Shown here: piece by piece, positions 1 to 7,903 of the stretch
How the letters are laid out: each line of letters opens with the position of its first letter
How positions within the stretch are numbered: position 1 is the stretch's first letter
NCBI RefSeq assembly: GCF_900109605.1
Contig: NZ_FOAM01000007.1
Span: forward strand, 1 to 64,000
DNA: 64,000 nt
Direction of reading: 5' to 3'
Origin: Xaviernesmea oryzae
GTDB taxonomy: Bacteria > Pseudomonadota > Alphaproteobacteria > Rhizobiales > Rhizobiaceae
The notes under the pieces: generated by a model
What the model was told of the DNA's origin: nothing
Seen by the model: the letters and a program-made list of their open reading frames with translations, nothing else
Databases searched by the model: none
Program-made: the position numbers and the translations under genes

Positions 1-393
1 TTCATCGCCGGACTGCGCTGCCATGGCCTGACCGCGCCGTGGATTGTCGATGCGCCGATGAACGGCCGCATCTTTGAAACATGGATCGAGACACAGCTTG
101 TGCCGACACTGTCGCCCGGCGATGTCGTCATTCTCGACAATGTCGGTTTCCACAAAAGTGAACGAGCAGAACAGTTGGTCAAGGCCAAGGGAGCGTGGCT
201 GCTCTTCCTGCCGCCCTATTCGCCGGACCTGAACCCCATCGAAATGGCGTTCTCAAAGCTCAAGGCGCTCTTACGAAAGCGAGCCGCCAGAAGCTTCGAC
301 GCGCTTGCCCAAGCCCTCGGTGACATCATCAGCCTCTTCTCCGTCACCGAATGCCGAAACTTCTTCAAAGCCGCAGGATATGAGGCTGAATAA
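1..393 (+). CDS. IS630-family transposase, C-terminal part (cut by window edge)
   Basis: This is the 3' part of a transposase; the reading frame is open from base 1 and the start lies outside the window. It carries the second half of a DDE_3 (IS630/Tc1-like) catalytic core. ILDNVGFHK holds the second catalytic Asp, and the PPYSPDLNPIE stretch, with the third acidic residue (Glu), is followed by a helix typical of the family. The protein would cut and join the ends of its own element. The TAA stop lies only about 20 bases from the stop of the convergent sufE gene, so the element's end must fall in roughly 394-413. Whether the copy is intact cannot be judged from this window. Confidence 0.9.
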   Translation, partial: FIAGLRCHGLTAPWIVDAPMNGRIFETWIETQLVPTLSPGDVVILDNVGFHKSERAEQLVKAKGAWLLFLPPYSPDLNPIEMAFSKLKALLRKRAARSFDALAQALGDIISLFSVTECRNFFKAAGYEAE

Positions 394-413
394 ATGCGAC
401 ATGCTTTAGACAG

Positions 414-854
414 CTAAACAGCGGCGGCGGCTTCTGCCTTGATGCGGTTGACCATAGAGCGCAGGCCGTTGGCGCGTTGCGCGGTCAGGAATTCGATCAG
501 GCCCATCTGCGAGAAGAGCGCCAATGCGTCCGTTGCCAGGATTTCCGAGGCCCGTTTGCCGGAATAGATGGCGAGCACGATGGCGACCAGCCCTCGCACG
601 ATATGGGCATCCGAGTCGCCGTCGAACCGCAGCACCGGATCGGTCGGGTCTTCCATCGGCTCGGCGTGAGAGGCGAGCCAGACCTGGCTGGCGCAGCCCT
701 GCACCTTGTTTTCGGCCGTGCGCTCCGCGTCCGGCAGGGGAGGGAGGGCGCGGCCGAGCTCGATCACATAGCTCATGCGATCCTGCCAATCCTCGAGAAA
801 GGCGCAGTTTTCGAGAATCTCGGCAAGCGGCGGAATGGAAGGGGTCTGTGTCAT
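414..854 (-). CDS. sufE: SufE family cysteine desulfuration protein
   Basis: The 146-residue protein is the size of SufE, the cytoplasmic sulfur acceptor that takes persulfide sulfur from the desulfurase SufS and passes it to the SufBCD scaffold for iron-sulfur cluster assembly. The active Cys is visible in VQGCASQVWL (about residue 54), and the C-terminal GLRSMVNRI segment is also typical. I chose the ATG at 854 because AAGGG lies seven bases before it; a longer frame reaching 902 lacks such a site. No other suf gene is in the window, so it is a stand-alone copy. A transposase gene ends just beyond its stop. Confidence 0.93.
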   Translation of the reverse strand: MTQTPSIPPLAEILENCAFLEDWQDRMSYVIELGRALPPLPDAERTAENKVQGCASQVWLASHAEPMEDPTDPVLRFDGDSDAHIVRGLVAIVLAIYSGKRASEILATDALALFSQMGLIEFLTAQRANGLRSMVNRIKAEAAAAV

Positions 855-967
855 GCCGCCCTTATACTGAAGGCGCGCGCGCTTGAGAACCGCTGTCGGC
901 ACATGGAAAGGGATGTAGGGGCAGCGCGGCGGCTTTGCGGATTAGCGCGTGCTGGCGAGACCCAGCC

Positions 968-1408
968 TCAAGAACCGCTGGCAGGAGCAATGCGGGGTGC
1001 CGGTACGGGAACATGCAGGGGCAGGATGTCCTCGGCGGGCGCGGTTTTAAGTGCCGGCAGGCCGGCTTCCTCGTGCGCCTCGGTCGGCTTCTTCGGTGCA
1101 ATTGTGCCGGTGGTCACGGTGGCTTCGCCACCGGCGAACTGGTGGTCGAGGAACTCATAGGCAATGCGCGCGCCGTCGCGGGCCCGTTGGCCGAGCGCGT
1201 TCACGGTCTCCGCGCCCTTGTCGCAGACGTCGGGCTTTTGCACGCAGAGCGCGCTGATATAGGTGAGTGCTTCCGTGGCGGCCGAAACCGTAGCGCCCAT
1301 ATCGACCGCGGACCTGTCCTGGCGAGCCGTCTCCTCCCCCGGCACCACGAAGGGCAGGAGAACGAGAACGAGCGCAAACCAGAAGCTGCCCTTGATCAGA
1401 AACCACAT
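968..1408 (-). CDS. DUF5330 family membrane-anchored protein
   Basis: The protein has 146 residues and matches, by its opening MWFLIKGSFWF and general layout, a small family (DUF5330) seen in rhizobia; its function is unknown. Residues 3-23 form one hydrophobic segment, either a membrane anchor or an uncleaved signal. The middle contains two Cys (CVQKPDVC) that could form a disulfide outside the cytoplasm. The tail is rich in Pro and Ala. The ATG at 1408 places the hydrophobic segment at the N-terminus, whereas the longer frame to 1456 would add Gly/Arg-rich residues unlike the family. Confidence 0.75.
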   Translation of the reverse strand: MWFLIKGSFWFALVLVLLPFVVPGEETARQDRSAVDMGATVSAATEALTYISALCVQKPDVCDKGAETVNALGQRARDGARIAYEFLDHQFAGGEATVTTGTIAPKKPTEAHEEAGLPALKTAPAEDILPLHVPVPAPRIAPASGS

Positions 1409-1931
1409 GTCATCGCCTCCACCGCGGTCGTCCCGCCCTGCCAGGCCCCGGAGCATCGCCCGGCCGCCACGAAGACCCTAGTGGCCGAGTCGACAAAAGC
1501 CGTTTTCCAGGATTGGCGGCCTTTTCCACGACTTCTCGTCAAATTCGATCTTTCTGCCTTTGAATCGCATTTTCGCGGCATTTGAGTGACCGGCATTAAG
1601 GTTTATGGCGCCAAGCCAAGGCTGCAAGCCTGCCGCCGTGGGCTTACCATCCGTTCGCAGCGCCGCAATGCTTAACCTCCCGCTGAAAATCTCATGAAAT
1701 CAGGGCTTACGCTGCGTTAACCATAAGATCAGCAAGGGCCTGGAAGGTGCCGGAAATGCACCTGCCGCAGGCCGCTTTCGCAGGGCACAAAGGGGTTATT
1801 TATCCTTTCGTTAAGCCACGAATGCGAGATTCGCGATGGGCCGAAGGAGCGCGACCATGAGGGTCGGCCACCGTTTCCGCCCCGCATAAGTCCGGCTTCG
1901 GCCGGCGCAAGAATGACGACAGGGTCCGGCG
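1409..1931. other. Gene-free stretch between DUF5330 and histidine kinase genes
   Basis: About 520 bases lie between the divergent start codons. I see no convincing gene. The region contains a TTAACCAT octamer at about 1717, which resembles a CtrA half-site, but no full TTAA-N7-TTAA box. The promoters of both flanking genes must lie here. Confidence 0.5.
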
Positions 1932-3515
1932 TTGAGCGTATTGCGGAGCATGGGTAGGCGGGTCGGGGAGCGCGTGGACGGCATCGCGCAGGCCTGGCTT
2001 GCACGGCCGACGACCGGGACCAGCGTTTCCAAAGCCGAGCTGCGCCTCGTGCGCATCGTGGCGCTTTGCATGGCGATCGCCTTGGCGATCCTGCCCGCCT
2101 TCCTCTCGCTTTTGCTTCCCGCCTCCATTGCCCTGCCGGCCGGCACCGCACTCGTTCTGGCTGCATCGCTGGTCTGCGCCGTCGGCGGCATCGCGCTGCT
2201 GCGCGGCTGCGCGCGCGAGATGGCCGATCAGGCGCCGGCCCCGCGCGACCCGGAGGACGAACTGGCGCTGTACGACCGCTTCGCCGGACTGGTTACCGTG
2301 CATGACCGCTCCGGTCAGGTCCTGGCGGTACGCGGGCGCGACAAGGCGCAATTTTCCGACTGGATGCGTCCGCTCGCCGGCCGCGGTTTCGTCGATCATA
2401 TTCATGTCTCCGACCGCATTCTCTTCCTGCGCGCGCTCGATAGCTTGCGCCAGGGCGCGGGCGAACAGGCGGTGGAACTGCGTTTCGAACGGCCGACCTT
2501 GTCGGGCGAGCAGACGCAGTTCGTCTATCTGCGCTGCGATATGACACCGCATGAGACGCCCGACGGCGAAATGGCGGTGATCGTGCAGACGCGCGATATT
2601 TCGGCCGAAGTCGCCCTGCGCCAGGACGCTGCGGAGAAGGCTGCCCAGGCCGAAAGCGCCAATGAGGCCAAGCGCCGGTTTCTCGCCGCCGTCAGCCATG
2701 AACTGCGCACGCCGCTCAATGCCATTCTCGGCTTTTCAGACGTGCTGGCGGGGGAATATTTCGGCCGCCTGGAAAACGACCGCCAGCGCGAATATGTCGG
2801 CCTGATCCACCAGTCCGGCAGCCATCTGCTCTCGGTCGTCAACACCATGCTGGATATGAGCAAGATCGAGGCCGGGCGCTATGAGGTCGTGGCCGATCCG
2901 TTCGAGGTGCGCGGGGTGGTGAAGGCCTGTGAAGCGATGCTGAAGCTTCAGGCTGAAAACAAGGGCGTGCAGCTGACGAGCCGCATCGCCCGCGGGCTCG
3001 GCGAGCTTCATGCCGATCGCCGCGCCGTTCAGCAGATTCTCATCAATCTCGTCGGTAATGCGATCAAGTTCACCGGCCGTGGCGGGCTGGTAACCATCGA
3101 TGCGGAAACCGATGGCGCCAACATCAAATTCGTCGTGTCCGATACCGGTATCGGCATCGCGCCCGAAAAGCTGGCCCTGCTTGGCCAGCCCTTCATGCAG
3201 ATCGAAAGCGCCTATGCCCGCAACTATGAGGGCACGGGCCTCGGCTTGGCGCTGGTGAAGGGCCTGGTCGCGCTACATGGCGGCAGTTTGCTGGTTGAAA
3301 GCCGCCTGGGCGAGGGCACGGTGATGACCGTGAGCCTGCCGATCGATGGATCCGGCATTTCGTCGCCGGCCGAGCCGGATGTCGCGCTGCCGGCTCCGGT
3401 CGAATTCCCTCCTCGTCTGACCGTTCGCGTCGACGGTGGCCGCACGGCCGCGCCGGACGAGGTGGCCTTGCGACAAGGAGGCTCTGCCCATGGCCCGCAC
3501 GCCAAAAGCGCCTGA
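1932..3515 (+). CDS. Membrane-bound PAS sensor histidine kinase
   Basis: The 527-residue protein is a two-component sensor kinase. Two hydrophobic segments (about residues 41-62 and 66-91) anchor it, a PAS-like region follows (about 112-222), then the HisKA dimerisation domain with the phosphorylated His in SHELRTPLNAILGFSD (His about 256). The HATPase domain shows the N-box (LVGNAIKFT), G1 (DTGIGIAP) and G2 (GTGLGLAL) motifs. A 60-residue Pro/Ala-rich tail follows. The frame opens with TTG at 1932, and an ATG at 1950 is an alternative start. Its end overlaps the next gene by 26 bases, so the two are probably co-translated. The partner response regulator is not in the window, so the signal is unknown. 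Confidence 0.92.
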   Translation: MSVLRSMGRRVGERVDGIAQAWLARPTTGTSVSKAELRLVRIVALCMAIALAILPAFLSLLLPASIALPAGTALVLAASLVCAVGGIALLRGCAREMADQAPAPRDPEDELALYDRFAGLVTVHDRSGQVLAVRGRDKAQFSDWMRPLAGRGFVDHIHVSDRILFLRALDSLRQGAGEQAVELRFERPTLSGEQTQFVYLRCDMTPHETPDGEMAVIVQTRDISAEVALRQDAAEKAAQAESANEAKRRFLAAVSHELRTPLNAILGFSDVLAGEYFGRLENDRQREYVGLIHQSGSHLLSVVNTMLDMSKIEAGRYEVVADPFEVRGVVKACEAMLKLQAENKGVQLTSRIARGLGELHADRRAVQQILINLVGNAIKFTGRGGLVTIDAETDGANIKFVVSDTGIGIAPEKLALLGQPFMQIESAYARNYEGTGLGLALVKGLVALHGGSLLVESRLGEGTVMTVSLPIDGSGISSPAEPDVALPAPVEFPPRLTVRVDGGRTAAPDEVALRQGGSAHGPHAKSA

Positions 3516-4611
3516 GCCCAAAGCCGGCGCATCCCGTACGCCCGTTGGCAAGCCGTCTGCGCAAAAAGGCGCGACGCCGCGTCCGGCATCCAAGACAGCC
3601 CAGGCAGCGCGCGCGGCCGCCAAAACCGCCCGGCCCGGCCTGTTCCTTCGGGTTCTGCAAGGCATCGTCTGGCTGATCGGCCGCCGGCCCGCCACCCTCG
3701 GCGGCCTGACGCTGTTTGCCGTTGTCTTTGCTTTCGTCGCCGCCAATGCGCTCTGGTATCAGCCGGGCCAGCATCCTGCCCCCTGGTTGCGCACGCGCCT
3801 GCCTTTCACCCATGCCCAGCCCGACCGGCTGGCCGCCTTGCCGCAGGAGCCGCCGAAAAACGTCACGACCTTTCTGATCGAGCGGGAAAAATCCGGCAAC
3901 GACAAGGACGAAGCGGCAGGCAGCGCCTTGAAACCGGCGCGCATCGCCGCCCCCGACACGGCCGCTCCGCCAGCGGAGGAGACGGCGGCCTCGGATCCGG
4001 CGATGACACCACAGCCTCCTGAACAGGCTGGCGACAACGACCTCCTCTTGCGCACGCAGCAGGTGCTGAAAGCCAATGGCGCCTATAGCGGGCCGGTGGA
4101 TGGGCGCAGTGGCCCACGCATTGCCGCGGCGATCCGCAGCGCCCAGCGTCGCCTTGGCCTGACGGAGACCGGCCAGCCCAGCGAGGACCTGCTGGTGCGG
4201 CTGGCTGCCAGCCCGCCCCCGGGGCCGATCGTCACGCCACGCCAGCGGCCGATGCAGAATGCCGACCTGTCGACCGGTGGCATCGATCCCGTCGCTGCCG
4301 CGATCCGCGCCGCCGAAGCCGAGCCCCCGGCGGCCAGCGCCAAGCCCGGCGCGGCGAAAGCGCAGGCCGGCAAACCCGATCCAAGCAAGCCCGATGCAAG
4401 CAAGCCCGATGGCGCAGCGAACTCCAGTCTGGTTCTGCAAATCCAGCGTGGACTGATTCATCTCGCCTATGGCGATGTGCAGGCCGATGGCGTCGCCGGC
4501 GAGCAGACCCGCGCCGCGATACGCCATTTCGAGAAACACTACCGCCTGCCGGAAACCGGCGAGCCGAGCATCACGGTGCTGAAAAAGCTGAAGGCGATCG
4601 GAGCGATCTAA
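3490..4611 (+). CDS. Peptidoglycan-binding domain protein, membrane anchored
   Basis: The 373-residue protein has a basic Ala/Pro-rich N-terminus, one membrane segment (about residues 69-90), and then two PG_binding_1-type repeats in the periplasmic part. One starts near LLLRTQQVLKANGAY and the other is at the C-terminus near LVLQIQRGLIHLAYG; each has the usual DG..G..T..AI pattern. A low-complexity stretch rich in Lys, Pro and Asp joins them. No hydrolase domain is visible, so it probably only binds the wall. The ATG at 3490 follows AAGGAGG by eight bases, and the gene overlaps the upstream kinase gene. This suggests a sensor paired with an envelope-associated partner. Confidence 0.87.
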   Translation: MARTPKAPEPKAGASRTPVGKPSAQKGATPRPASKTAQAARAAAKTARPGLFLRVLQGIVWLIGRRPATLGGLTLFAVVFAFVAANALWYQPGQHPAPWLRTRLPFTHAQPDRLAALPQEPPKNVTTFLIEREKSGNDKDEAAGSALKPARIAAPDTAAPPAEETAASDPAMTPQPPEQAGDNDLLLRTQQVLKANGAYSGPVDGRSGPRIAAAIRSAQRRLGLTETGQPSEDLLVRLAASPPPGPIVTPRQRPMQNADLSTGGIDPVAAAIRAAEAEPPAASAKPGAAKAQAGKPDPSKPDASKPDGAANSSLVLQIQRGLIHLAYGDVQADGVAGEQTRAAIRHFEKHYRLPETGEPSITVLKKLKAIGAI

Positions 4612-4676
4612 GGACAGGGTTGGGACCAGCACCGCATGGGCCCGGCCTTTAGCCGCCGATGGGGAGGATGAACGAA

Positions 4677-5138
4677 GTGCCACCTTTGATCTTCCGCCAG
4701 GCAAACGAGGCCGACCTGCCGATCCTGGTGCGCCTCCTGGCCGATGATTCCCTGAGCGCCCAGCGTGAGGCTGCGGCGCTGGAGGACCTCGCCCCATACC
4801 GTGCCGCCTTCCAAGAGATAGCCGCCGACGCCAATCAGTTTCTTTGCGTGGTCGAAGACGGCGAGGAGACTGTCGGAACGTTGCAGCTGACGATCATTCC
4901 CGGCCTGTCGCGTCGCGGGGCAAAACGCGCGCAGATCGAGGCGGTGCGGGTCGCCACGTCCCACCGCAACCGGCAGATCGGCGAGGCAATGATCCGCTGG
5001 GCGATCGCCTATAGCCGGTCGCGTGGATGCGTTTTGATGCAGCTGACGACCGACAGGCAGCGCGCCGATGCGCACCGCTTCTATGAGCGGCTGGGCTTTG
5101 AAGCGACGCATCTGGGCTACAAGCTGTCTCTGTCCTGA
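4677..5138 (+). CDS. GNAT family N-acetyltransferase
   Basis: This is a small acetyl-CoA-dependent N-acetyltransferase of the GNAT fold; the substrate is unknown. The acetyl-CoA binding segment can be read as VATSHRNRQIGEAMIRWAI, a slightly divergent form of the V....R..GIG motif, and the C-terminal ARRFYERLGF-like segment is present as AHRFYERLGF. The start is uncertain. ATG codons occur at 4659 and 4668, but GGGGAGG occupies 4661-4667, which is nine bases before a GTG at 4677, so I prefer the GTG. It lies about 65 bases after the peptidoglycan-binding gene and may be co-transcribed. Confidence 0.85.
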   Translation: MPPLIFRQANEADLPILVRLLADDSLSAQREAAALEDLAPYRAAFQEIAADANQFLCVVEDGEETVGTLQLTIIPGLSRRGAKRAQIEAVRVATSHRNRQIGEAMIRWAIAYSRSRGCVLMQLTTDRQRADAHRFYERLGFEATHLGYKLSLS

Positions 5139-5208
5139 TCACAGGCTGTCGTCAGCGCGCCATCGCCCCGGCTTTCGCCAGGCGGACGAAGCTGCTAAGC
5201 CCGCCATC

Positions 5209-5553
5209 ATGCGTCTGCGTTCCGATCTTTTCGTCTCCGCCCTCCTGCGCCGGGTTTTTGCCGATGGCGGCTATGCCGCCGTTCTGCACAAGGGTGCGGC
5301 CGAAGCCGGGGCGATCTTTCTCAGGCAACGCCGGCGCGATGGCCGCGAGAGCGTGGCCGGCCCGGCGCCGCAAAGCCTGTTGTCCGGGGAAGAGAGCGGC
5401 GATCGTCTGTTCGAGCTTCGTCTGACCGATGGAGCCGCCGAGGAGGCGGATGTTCTGATTGCCCGCGAGCTGCGGTTCGACTCCGATTGCTGGGTCGTCG
5501 AGCTCGAATGCGAGACGCTCGAAGGCCTCGTGCCGCTGGCGCCGCAGGCTTAA
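5209..5553 (+). CDS. DUF1491 family protein
   Basis: The protein has 114 residues and fits DUF1491, a short alphaproteobacterial family of unknown function. Typical features are the opening MRLRSDLFVSALLRR, the glycine-rich turn with GAAEAGAIFLRQ, and the acidic C-terminal part ending in a DSDCWVVELE stretch. The frame extends upstream to 5068 but overlaps the acetyltransferase gene there, so the ATG at 5209 is the likelier start. It is cytoplasmic, with no signal or membrane segment. It follows the peptidoglycan-binding and GNAT genes on the same strand. Confidence 0.8.
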   Translation: MRLRSDLFVSALLRRVFADGGYAAVLHKGAAEAGAIFLRQRRRDGRESVAGPAPQSLLSGEESGDRLFELRLTDGAAEEADVLIARELRFDSDCWVVELECETLEGLVPLAPQA

Positions 5554-5561
5554 CTCCCGAC

Positions 5562-6599
5562 TTAACCCTTTCCGGGCGCAAGCCGGGCGCGGGCGGGCAG
5601 GGCGGGGCGGCTCGGCGCGGCATGGAGGCCGGGGCGGCGGGCGTCCTTTTCCCTGTTGGCGGCCAGATAGCTGATGGCCTGGGGCGTGCGCTCGCTTTTT
5701 CCAGCCGTGTCGAGCCAGCTGGCGACGCGGGCGGCGCAGGCCGCCTCGTCAAGCGCGTCGAGCATGAGTTCCGCGCGGGAGCGGCCGTCGATGATCTCCG
5801 CCAGATAGGGATAGAGATAGCTCAGAATCGTCAGCCGGTCGCTGATCGGCAGCTTCAGCGCCACCAGCACCGTGGCGAGCTGCTGGCCCGAGACATCGAG
5901 AACCAGGCGCTCGCCGAGCGAGAGATCGGCGCCGAGCACGGCGGCCAGGCACGAAGCCAGCATGTTGACCTCGCCGAGCCGGGCGAAGCGCACGAGCAGC
6001 GCGCCGTGGCTGGGATCGACCGCCGGCAGGCTCGGCATCTGCGGTTCCGGCTGCGACGGCGTGCGACGCATCATCGCCTTCAGGTCCTGGCGCAGACGCT
6101 CATCGCGCTCGGCTGGTGGCTGTGCATGCGCGGGAATGGCCGGCATTTCGATCAGACGGCCCGCTGCCGCATCGAGCCCGCCCTGGGCGAGCTGGCGTCG
6201 TTCCACCAGCGCTTCGATCAGCGCCGGCGACAGATCGTCCCGCCGGGCAATGGCCTCGGCATGGTCGATGCTTTGGCTGCGCGCGAGCGCGATCAGCATG
6301 GTCTCGTCGATGGCGGGTGATCCCGCGAGGAAAGGGGCGGCAATGGCAATCGGCGCGCTGCCGATCTGATAGGCGACGGACGCGGGCACATGGTGGCAGC
6401 GCGAGAGCGCAGATGCCGCCTGCCGCCTTGCCTCGTCGCTGGAGGCGGCGAAAAGCGGAACGAACAGCTCCTCGAACTGGCGCAGATCGGCTTTGCGAGG
6501 TTGGCGCAGCGCCTCGAAGCTTGTCACCGTCGCCAGGAGAACAACATCCTTGACCCGGCTGCCCTGCGTTTTCTCCAATTCCCGGAACCGATCAGACAT
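5562..6599 (-). CDS. DUF2336 domain-containing protein
   Basis: The 345-residue protein belongs to DUF2336, an alphaproteobacterial family of helical-repeat proteins without known function. Residues about 15-120 form HEAT-like helices (for example FEELFVPLFAASSDEARRQAASALS). A hydrophilic linker follows at about 145-190, then a second helical part up to about 300 and a basic Pro/Arg-rich tail. No signal peptide or catalytic motif is visible. It converges with the DUF1491 gene, whose stop is eight bases away. A full TTAA-N7-TTAACC sequence lies about 110 bases upstream, so CtrA control is possible, which would fit cell-cycle or motility genes. Confidence 0.8.
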   Translation of the reverse strand: MSDRFRELEKTQGSRVKDVVLLATVTSFEALRQPRKADLRQFEELFVPLFAASSDEARRQAASALSRCHHVPASVAYQIGSAPIAIAAPFLAGSPAIDETMLIALARSQSIDHAEAIARRDDLSPALIEALVERRQLAQGGLDAAAGRLIEMPAIPAHAQPPAERDERLRQDLKAMMRRTPSQPEPQMPSLPAVDPSHGALLVRFARLGEVNMLASCLAAVLGADLSLGERLVLDVSGQQLATVLVALKLPISDRLTILSYLYPYLAEIIDGRSRAELMLDALDEAACAARVASWLDTAGKSERTPQAISYLAANREKDARRPGLHAAPSRPALPARARLAPGKG

Positions 6600-6919
6600 G
6601 TCTTAACACCCACTCGCACGCAACACAGGAAGTAAGTGGCTTCGGTCAGGCGGGCGGGGCATGGCCCTGAAGTCCGGCCGAAGATGAACTCCGACTGTAG
6701 GCACGCGTGGTTAACGAGACATTAAGGGTAAAAAAGATACTAAGATCCGCTGTCACAAACTGGGACGACTGTGGCAGCAGGGTCACATGATGCGGTGGGA
6801 CAGTTGGGTGGCGTGCAAAGACGGATGTCGTCGGCCGTCATGCTAATCGCCAATTTTGCACGCTTCCCGACATAGGCTTGATGCGTGAAAGACTGATACC
6901 CTCATCAATGGGACGGCAC
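6600..6919. other. Intergenic region between DUF2336 and the toxin-like gene
   Basis: The 320 bases hold the CtrA-like box and the presumed promoter of the DUF2336 gene. The rightmost part, near the end of the toxin-like gene, is clearly lower in GC than the surroundings. No small gene is convincing. Confidence 0.4.
6711..6725 (-). promoter_or_regulatory. Possible CtrA-binding site upstream of DUF2336 gene
   Basis: Read on the minus strand the sequence is TTAA, seven bases, TTAACC, the classical full CtrA box of alphaproteobacteria. It lies 112 bases before the start codon of the DUF2336 gene. The assignment rests on the motif alone. Confidence 0.45.
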
Positions 6920-7432
6920 TTAGTCTTTCTTGCGGGGAAAAATGCCGCTTTTGATTGCGGCTGCCCTGGCTCTCTTGCGGTCTCCTGCTTCGCGCGCAGC
7001 TGCGGCTTCGTCCGCAACGCGTTGTTCTTCTCGGAGGGCGTTCAGCTCTATCACCTTTCTCTGGTGAAACTGATGAAGCAGGCTTCCCGGCGGATCCTCT
7101 GCGAAGTGCTTGTGATTGCCGATCGCCAAAATGACGACGTGATGTTGAAATTGCATCAGGAAGAGGAGTTCGCTCGATGCTTTCGAACCCAAATGCAGAT
7201 GCATGATCCCATAGCGCGCTAACACACTATCGGGTGGATCGTTGCTATCTATGCCGCTGCGGTAGGCCCAGTGAGGGAGTGGCTTTCCTTGGACGATGGC
7301 ATCGACAATATCGAGCACATGCTCTTCGAGCTCCGGTTTTCCCCGATAATATGAGTTCGCTTTAAAATGCGGTGAGACAATGACTTCAAGTGGCTTCCCC
7401 TGAATCCTGGGGAGCTTCAACACATCATCCAT
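6920..7432 (-). CDS. Hypothetical protein, possible toxin of a two-gene module
   Basis: I do not recognise this 170-residue protein. Its middle (about residues 60-110) contains a pattern LARYGIMHLHLG..ASSELLFLMQFQHHVVILAIGN that alternates hydrophobic strands and ends in an HKHF segment. This resembles the strand order of RelE/ParE-type toxins without any diagnostic catalytic residue that I can point to. The C-terminus is a charged Ala/Arg/Lys helix. It follows the 57-residue gene at 7442-7615 by nine bases, in the antitoxin-first order. Base composition is lower in GC than the neighbours, which suggests acquisition by transfer. The toxin role is an inference. Confidence 0.6.
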   Translation of the reverse strand: MDDVLKLPRIQGKPLEVIVSPHFKANSYYRGKPELEEHVLDIVDAIVQGKPLPHWAYRSGIDSNDPPDSVLARYGIMHLHLGSKASSELLFLMQFQHHVVILAIGNHKHFAEDPPGSLLHQFHQRKVIELNALREEQRVADEAAAAREAGDRKRARAAAIKSGIFPRKKD

Positions 7433-7441
7433 TTCAGGATT

Positions 7442-7615
7442 TTATCGTGGAAAAAGAGCGATCCGGCGTTCCTCGCGCGTCATTCGTGTGATCGTGACCC
7501 CGCCATTCGACTTTGCGTCTTTCGCCTCTTCGGCAATACGAAGCAAGCGCTCGCAATGAGTCTCATGCCCGTCCTGGGTCTCAACATGACTTTTAGGCAA
7601 AGTTACCGAAACCAT
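7442..7615 (-). CDS. Small protein, possible antitoxin partner
   Basis: The protein has 57 residues, beginning MVSVTLPKSHVETQDGHETH. It has a short helix (CERLLRIAEEAKDAKSN) and ends in GGVTITRMTREERRIALFPR. The frame extends five codons further to 7630, but the ATG at 7615 is the more natural start. It lies directly upstream of the 170-residue gene and the two share low GC. Its size, position and charge suit an antitoxin, but no ribbon-helix-helix or AbrB signature is clear, so it should be treated as hypothetical. Confidence 0.5.
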   Translation of the reverse strand: MVSVTLPKSHVETQDGHETHCERLLRIAEEAKDAKSNGGVTITRMTREERRIALFPR

Positions 7616-7844
7616 TTTCGAACACCTCATAAAAGCGAACCATTAATAACACGAAGCTGGGCGATCTTCAACGCGTGTAAGCACGATACAAGCCTATACC
7701 GCAGGACGATTTCAAGTTCTGGTAATCAAACGCTTCCAGTAAATCGCCTTAAAAAATAGAAGGCATGACTGCTAAACCATTGAGCAGGTGGGCATTACGA
7801 GCAGATCAGATGAAGTATATAGTCTTTCGAAATCCATGAAATAA

Positions 7845-7875
7845 GGGCTTGCGAGAACAAACCGCTCGCAAGCCC
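7845..7875 (-). terminator. Intrinsic terminator of the SH3 protein gene
   Basis: A perfect 11-bp stem (GGGCTTGCGAG with its complement) closes a nine-base loop. On the minus strand it is followed by TTATTTC. It lies 28 bases beyond the stop codon of the SH3-domain gene, in the right direction to end its transcript. Confidence 0.75.
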
Positions 7876-7903
7876 CTCTTGTGATCCTTCTTTGCTTGGT
7901 CTC

